Origin: Acidimicrobiaceae bacterium
GTDB taxonomy: Bacteria > Actinomycetota > Acidimicrobiia > Acidimicrobiales > RAAP-2
Reading direction: 5' to 3'
Length of the DNA: 64,000 nt
NCBI GenBank assembly: GCA_003167415.1
Contig: PMTF01000026.1
Span: 62,001-126,000 of the forward strand
The first letter of the stretch is position 1, and every line of letters begins with the position of its first letter. The translations under genes were made by a program, and so were the position numbers. Below, piece after piece: positions 59,055 through 64,000 of the stretch. The notes below the pieces were generated by a model. The model worked only from the letters and a program-made list of their open reading frames with translations. It was not told the DNA's origin and searched no databases.

Positions 59055-61472
59055 TTACAACGACGAGAGGTTCTGCCTCAGTTCATCACGGCAACTCTCA
59101 ACTTGGCGAAGCATGCTTTCCGAAATCTTCTCGTTGCGCCCTGCCAAGAATCTATTGACGCAATCAAGGTAATTCCACATCGTGTACGAATCGATGTCCG
59201 TTTGATAATTGCTCAGGACTTCTTCAATTTTCACACTGAGATTCGGCGAACCTGGAGACCTGAGAAAGTAAAGCTGAGGTTCTCGATGGAACCACAGAAA
59301 GCTTGACCCCACCCTCACAAGGATTCGGGCATCTGCACACCATTCGAGAAACTCGACGATGGATGGCCCGGTCTCCTTCGCGTTCAATCTCGGAGAAACT
59401 CGTTGCATGCGAGCACTTACAGTCCATGCCAACCCCATCGACAATCCTGCCGCCAGACCAACCACAATTGCTACCGAGATAATCGTCATTGGTTCAATAT
59501 TCTCAATCACATTGGTGAGTACAAAGGCAGAAAACAGCAAACCAATCAGCGCTGCAATTGCACCACGCCGAGTCGCCTTCGATAGCGCCACCTTCAGCGG
59601 ATCAGCCGACCGGCTTAGGTTGCAGAATTCCCAGGGCCGTGCGGATGTCCGAATGCTGATTGCAGATAGCAGTAAAAGCGTCGAAGTCGAAACGTAAATT
59701 AAAATAATATTGTGGTCGAAGAATAGAGAAACGAGAGGGGCAAGCGAAAATTCGATCAGGAAGATAATTCCCGCGAACTTCTGCCAGGATCGCGGCTCCT
59801 CGACCTCGAAGTCGTACGCCGTCGCGCACCATGTGATCGCAGCTATCGGAATCAGGACCAAACCGTGAAATCGCCAAAAAAGAATCACGATAATGATGAT
59901 CGGAAGCAATGCAAAGATCCCGGACGCGAGCAATATCAAGATGCGAGCAACTCGGCCAAGAGGAATATTCATTAGCATCATCGCAAAAATTAGGAGACTT
60001 GCTAGTTGGAATGCTACTGACGAGAGCAATCCCGCCAATCCGGCAACAAGCCATGGAAGGGAGTTGTGGAACCCAAAATGGGAAACCAACGCGAGTGAGC
60101 TTGCGGTCAATGTGATCGAAGTCACCCACCGACGAAGACGACTTGAGTCTTCATTAGGAACGATTCGAGCCGGGGTTATGCGTTCTGAGTTAATCCAACT
60201 TTCATTACCTGGTTGATGTTTTTCCATGCTTAAGAATCTTGACCCGGCAAGTTGAGTGGCCCAGAAATGGCAGTCAATCAGATTCCATTCCTTGTGGAAA
60301 TCTCCCTTACTATTTCGATAAGCGTCTACGAAATAGTTCCACCAGAGTTGCGCAACTCCGAAACCCCTCTCACGACCGGAGACAAAGGAGGCCAGAAGGC
60401 CTTCCGGATCTTGACTAAAAGATTGCGCGGCGATACTCAAAATGAGTGGATTTGATAAGAGATCCCTAAGGTCAACCAATTCCTCATCGCCAGCGATTCG
60501 TCTGGCGAGTCTTTCGAAGTCACGGCTGATATATCCGAGATATTCAGTGACTTGCTCCGAGTTAAGGGGCAACAGTTCCACTGCGGCTGAGAATCCTGTC
60601 AGCACATGACTTGGTGGAACGCCATCTATTCGACTCGTCATTACGAAAGGAACTGAACCACAAACCTCAATGAAGTTCGTTATGGCACTCTGACAGGCAA
60701 CTCTGCGTGCCGGATCTAGCTCATCGAATCCGTCCAAGAGAATTGCGAGATCTCCTCCAGCAATCCAATGCTTGACGTCTCTACCGTAACCATGCCTTTG
60801 TGAAAACTCCTTCCCAAGCCAAGTGAGCATGTCGGTACCATCCCAAGAACCGAGAAGGAATAATTCCGGAATCGGTTCATCCGAGTTTTGTTGAGCTTTC
60901 GAAACCAGTTGGGATAAGAGTGACAGCAGCGCCGTCGTCTTGCCAGATCCGGGACTGCCGAGAACGAGAAGTGGCCCGAACGACCGGTCCATAGCTTCCA
61001 AAAGTGACGTCGGCGGGTTAGATGTAAGTATGTTCCGAGTGACAAGGTCTGGTCGAACTCGAAGCGTCTGGCTAACTGCATGCGATGCAAGTCCTAGTCT
61101 CGAAGAGAGCTCCTGGTGTACACGCAATTCGATCACGCGTTGAATGAGACGTTGACGGTCCCGAGAAGACATCTCCTGCTCTCTCGTAAACCTTGGGACC
61201 CGAAAGGCGTGATTAATCTGATTCCACGTCGCGAAACTAGCCCATGCGGCGAAAACGAGCCCCGAAACAGTCGAAGTTATTGCCATCACAGTCGACGGAT
61301 TTTCGATCCAGATGGACTCCAAGACCACAGCGACAATTCCAACGATCACAATGCAGATTGCAACAACCCAACTTGATGCCACATTGTCAACCTTGGATAT
61401 TGACAATGACCGAGTTGAACGACGCCGTTTCGTTCTGTTGCCCGCATGTCGTCGCCGGTGACTTTGACTCAC
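59055..61472 (-). CDS. Membrane-anchored NACHT-type STAND NTPase
   Basis: The 805-residue protein has two N-terminal membrane helices (about 34-53 and 62-83), then a NACHT NTPase: Walker A LGSPGSGKTTALLSL (172-180), Walker B DLAILLDGFDEL (242-252), and sensor-type FVMTSRIDG. A long membrane-spanning block (~8 helices) follows at about 440-690 and a cytoplasmic tail ends the protein. NACHT proteins are known antiphage sensors; here the likely effector is the membrane domain. The usual C-terminal repeat sensor is absent. Confidence 0.8.
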   Translation of the reverse strand: MSQSHRRRHAGNRTKRRRSTRSLSISKVDNVASSWVVAICIVIVGIVAVVLESIWIENPSTVMAITSTVSGLVFAAWASFATWNQINHAFRVPRFTREQEMSSRDRQRLIQRVIELRVHQELSSRLGLASHAVSQTLRVRPDLVTRNILTSNPPTSLLEAMDRSFGPLLVLGSPGSGKTTALLSLLSQLVSKAQQNSDEPIPELFLLGSWDGTDMLTWLGKEFSQRHGYGRDVKHWIAGGDLAILLDGFDELDPARRVACQSAITNFIEVCGSVPFVMTSRIDGVPPSHVLTGFSAAVELLPLNSEQVTEYLGYISRDFERLARRIAGDEELVDLRDLLSNPLILSIAAQSFSQDPEGLLASFVSGRERGFGVAQLWWNYFVDAYRNSKGDFHKEWNLIDCHFWATQLAGSRFLSMEKHQPGNESWINSERITPARIVPNEDSSRLRRWVTSITLTASSLALVSHFGFHNSLPWLVAGLAGLLSSVAFQLASLLIFAMMLMNIPLGRVARILILLASGIFALLPIIIIVILFWRFHGLVLIPIAAITWCATAYDFEVEEPRSWQKFAGIIFLIEFSLAPLVSLFFDHNIILIYVSTSTLLLLSAISIRTSARPWEFCNLSRSADPLKVALSKATRRGAIAALIGLLFSAFVLTNVIENIEPMTIISVAIVVGLAAGLSMGLAWTVSARMQRVSPRLNAKETGPSIVEFLEWCADARILVRVGSSFLWFHREPQLYFLRSPGSPNLSVKIEEVLSNYQTDIDSYTMWNYLDCVNRFLAGRNEKISESMLRQVESCRDELRQNLSSL

Positions 61473-61632
61473 CCTTAACTAGCCTCTGACCTAACAAAAC
61501 CACGCAAAGGATCATAAAAGTCGACCTCAACAATCCGAATGGCGTGTCCAGACCTGTAGGACGAAGGGTGAAGACTGGGACCATTGAGTGTAATGACTGG
61601 ACAGTGATAAGAGGGGCAATGAGTGTCGGGTA

Positions 61633-63999
61633 TCACGTTGGAAGTGTCAAGTTTAGGTTGTAATCCCCGCATCGACATCGGAGTGAACTTTCGTTGCCCG
61701 AAGTGCCTTCAATGTAGATGGTCGCTGTGCAGTCAGGATTCTTGCACTGGAAAAGGCCGACGTAATCCTTCCACGCGTCAACTACGGGGACGAAGTCTTG
61801 AACGGACATTGGTGCCTCCGAGTTGTAGTGAACGAGCAGGTTGACAGGCCACGATTCGTTTTGCTGTGCAATCACTGCGGCAGCTCTGGTTGTCTTGAGA
61901 ACTTCGACTTGATCGACAGCTGGCTGGTTAGACCAGGCGTTTGCTGAAGCAGATGCCTTTCGCAGGAGGCTCCCGTGACGAGCACTTACTCCTGAAACCA
62001 ACTCTCCAAGTTCGTATTGTCCGGAAGAGTTGTATGGAATCGGAGCCCGCAATTCGTCGGCCATCTCATCGCATGCCATTTCCATTCCATTGCGCAGCAC
62101 CCACGCCGCGTTCGAAACCTCATTGATTGCAAGAAGTGCGTCAATCTTCTCCCATAAGTCTTCGTATTGTCTCGTGACCGGCCCGCCCTGGACGCTCCAA
62201 TTCACGAAGCGGAGAACATTCTGACGCGGAACCACTTCAGATTTCACTAGCTGGCGTGTCCATACCGGATCGTGAGTAGTGATAATGAATTGAACGTCTG
62301 GGAAACGACTTTTCAGTAACTCACAAAACTGCCTACGGTGAGATTGATCGACAGACATCACGACATCGTCAAGCACAACGAAACTGAGTTGGTCACCAAG
62401 AATCTGTGACACCAGAGCTAAATAGAGACAGACCCCCATTCCGTCTTGATGGCCCTCGCTATGGTATGCAGCTGGCGGGTAGAGGCCGAGTCCATAAAAA
62501 TCCACAACCAGATCAAGACTTCCCTCTGACGGTCTTAACTCGACTCTAAACGCTGCCTCGTCATCTCCGTTAACGATTCGATAGAACTCTGACACTTGCT
62601 CTTCAACGGAGTGATACATCGATTGAAGTGCAGAGTCTTGGCATTCGCAGTACAAGTCATAGGCAGAATCGACTGCATTCGAGACTCTCCCTTCTAGCCT
62701 TGTCACCTCGATCGCTGCTTGCCATCTTGACCGGCGCTCCTGCGCGACCGAAAGATATCTTGTGGACGTTTGTCGATCAGTTTGGTCAGGGAGGGCTACC
62801 AGGGCCGCGCGTAGCTCACCAAGAGAAGACTTGACGTCTTGCGAGAAATACTCAGGACAGGTGACATCGGAGGGCGCGAATGCAATTGCATTGTTGAGTT
62901 GTTGAAGTTGCGACGCCATTTCTCCCGCGATACGAGCAGCACCGTTGATTCTCGAAACGACGTCGGCAAGACCAAGCGCCGTCGCATATTTTCGCAGTCC
63001 ATTCAACTGATCGCGGTGAATCCCCGCAAGGGCTGCAATGGCCTTCGCGTGTGTCATCAGTGTCGTTCTTGTTCGTGACACATCTACCGAAAGACTCAAC
63101 TTCTCTTCAAGGTGCGTTCGTAGATCATCCTCGGACGGCCAGGTCACGTCACATAATGGACATGTAGATCCGGAAACGAGATTAGATCCGAGTGAAACAA
63201 GCTCTTCCGTCTGCAAGAGCATTAGTCCGTTTGGCGTTCCTTCAAGTTCGGTAACACTAGTCAGAAGGCCCCTTAGATGATCCGAGTAGTCCGGAAAGGC
63301 GGCACTCGACGGAAGAAGTGTATCCACATCCCGCAATGCAGAATCCTTTTCAATCTCATTGGATTCAGCTGAATCAACGATACCTTGGGCAAGATCTGTC
63401 TCGGAAGTTAATGCGCTGATGTTGGCCACGCCAAGTCTGGTGCGATGAGCATTCACCAAATGAAGTACGGAGGGACCATCAAAACTGGGCAAGTCCAAGT
63501 GCGTCAGGAAACTCGTACTTTCAGACAACTCCACCGTCTCGGCGTTGTCGCGCAAGGTATTTGCCTTCGTCTTTGAGGACCGCAGGAGTGTTCGCACCTT
63601 CTCAAGCCTGTCAAGTTTCAAAAGGGTTTGAACTTGCTGACTGCGACGAGACGGTTCAGTGATGATGTATTGAGTGATCTCACGGCGCGAAAGCGTTACT
63701 TCGGGATGGTCGGCCACAAAGTCCACCGCTGTTCGAACCTCAGACGTATCCGGATTCAGAGTGAACTCACGCAGTGATGCAACGGTTCTGACCAAGTCAG
63801 AGACTTGCCCACTAACAGTCTCTTGAATTGTGAGAGTGACCCTTGCGGCCGCGGGATTGCCAACACTGAGGATATGCGGTGCATGTTGGGGAACAGATAG
63901 GGATCCGGTACCGATCCCTTTCAGCCGTGACACTTCTCCCGTCAAAGCAAACTCAATAGCGTCTACGATGCCACTCTTTCCAGAACCGTTCGGTCCAGA
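61633..63999 (-). CDS. Rad50/SMC-like AAA ATPase (partial, start beyond the window)
   Basis: The frame is open to the right edge and begins in Walker A GPNGSGKSGIVDAIEFAL. About 790 residues are visible: coiled-coil arms, a CxxC hook-like turn (STCPLCDVTWPSED), a signature-like SEGHQDGMGVCLYLALV, Walker B LSFVVLDDVVMSVD and a switch FIITTHDPVW. After the ATPase lies a C-terminal part of ~190 residues with four Cys at the end (FQCKNPDC, RCRCGDY), probably a zinc ribbon. Such ATPases are DNA-end sensors in several defence systems. The partner gene may lie beyond the edge. Confidence 0.85.
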   Translation of the reverse strand, partial: SGPNGSGKSGIVDAIEFALTGEVSRLKGIGTGSLSVPQHAPHILSVGNPAAARVTLTIQETVSGQVSDLVRTVASLREFTLNPDTSEVRTAVDFVADHPEVTLSRREITQYIITEPSRRSQQVQTLLKLDRLEKVRTLLRSSKTKANTLRDNAETVELSESTSFLTHLDLPSFDGPSVLHLVNAHRTRLGVANISALTSETDLAQGIVDSAESNEIEKDSALRDVDTLLPSSAAFPDYSDHLRGLLTSVTELEGTPNGLMLLQTEELVSLGSNLVSGSTCPLCDVTWPSEDDLRTHLEEKLSLSVDVSRTRTTLMTHAKAIAALAGIHRDQLNGLRKYATALGLADVVSRINGAARIAGEMASQLQQLNNAIAFAPSDVTCPEYFSQDVKSSLGELRAALVALPDQTDRQTSTRYLSVAQERRSRWQAAIEVTRLEGRVSNAVDSAYDLYCECQDSALQSMYHSVEEQVSEFYRIVNGDDEAAFRVELRPSEGSLDLVVDFYGLGLYPPAAYHSEGHQDGMGVCLYLALVSQILGDQLSFVVLDDVVMSVDQSHRRQFCELLKSRFPDVQFIITTHDPVWTRQLVKSEVVPRQNVLRFVNWSVQGGPVTRQYEDLWEKIDALLAINEVSNAAWVLRNGMEMACDEMADELRAPIPYNSSGQYELGELVSGVSARHGSLLRKASASANAWSNQPAVDQVEVLKTTRAAAVIAQQNESWPVNLLVHYNSEAPMSVQDFVPVVDAWKDYVGLFQCKNPDCTATIYIEGTSGNESSLRCRCGDYNLNLTLPT

Positions 64000-64000
64000 G

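Overview
The window looks like a chromosome segment of an actinobacterium of moderate GC. I lean towards an acid-tolerant member of the Acidimicrobiia, because it carries G1 (eqolisin)-type peptidase genes, frequent GTG/TTG starts, leaderless promoters and many secreted proteins rich in Ser/Thr/Asn. That placement is an inference. The left third is ordinary catabolic DNA. The rest is accessory DNA marked by three direct copies of a tRNA-Val 3' end, integrase/excisionase relics, a possible IS21-type end and several broken genes.

1-15.5 kb: after the end of a secreted protein gene and a decayed gene copy comes a complete dextran/isomalto-oligosaccharide locus, all on the minus strand. It holds a secreted 1513-residue GH15-GH66 fusion enzyme, a sugar ABC importer (binding protein, two permeases, MsmK/UgpC-type ATPase), a cytoplasmic GH66 enzyme, a cytoplasmic GH15 enzyme and a ROK repressor. 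Two promoters can be read with a shared motif just downstream of the -10 box, and the motif recurs upstream of the other two units. The picture is outside cleavage, import, inside cleavage to glucose, and ROK control.

15.6-28.6 kb: a frameshifted patatin-like lipase, a tRNA-Val 3' fragment and an excisionase relic precede an eight-gene, mostly overlapping operon (18.1-27.5 kb). It encodes an MFS exporter, a DUF1611 protein, a PEP-synthase-type ATP domain, a HAD phosphatase, an ATP-grasp ligase, an asparagine-synthetase-like amidotransferase, a protein carrying the matching phospho-His domain, and a FemAB/GNAT-like acyltransferase, with a TetR regulator downstream. This reads as a small-molecule biosynthesis cluster built around a split PPDK-like phosphotransferase. 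I do not recognise its product.

28.9-47 kb: secreted proteins of unknown role, a class B penicillin-binding protein with an altered SxN motif, a decayed HIT gene, a GntR-ABC exporter operon, an ECF sigma factor with its membrane partner and a promoter motif shared with two other secreted-protein genes, a heme-binding beta-barrel-like protein, and the second and third tRNA-Val fragments.

47.3-64 kb: a conflict/defence region. It has a zinc-ribbon protein, a two-helix membrane protein and a lipase-like protein, then a minus-strand operon encoding QueE, QueD, a SagB-type nitroreductase, QueC, a PfkB kinase fused to a nucleoside 2-deoxyribosyltransferase, and a 112-residue protein. Upstream of it sit an OGG-like HhH-GPD glycosylase and an XRE regulator with a striking operator. 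Next come integrase/excisionase relics, an AbiGi-like protein, a DUF4365 nuclease-like protein, a membrane-anchored NACHT NTPase and a Rad50/SMC-like ATPase cut by the window edge. The preQ0 operon is the best candidate for an undescribed system. It has all that is needed after GTP cyclohydrolase I to make preQ0, and plausible enzymes to put it on deoxyribose and phosphorylate it, but no transglycosylase.

Several genes carry single-base lesions: patatin frameshift, HIT frameshift, in-frame TGA in queE and in the lipase gene. Real decay and assembly error cannot be told apart from the sequence alone.
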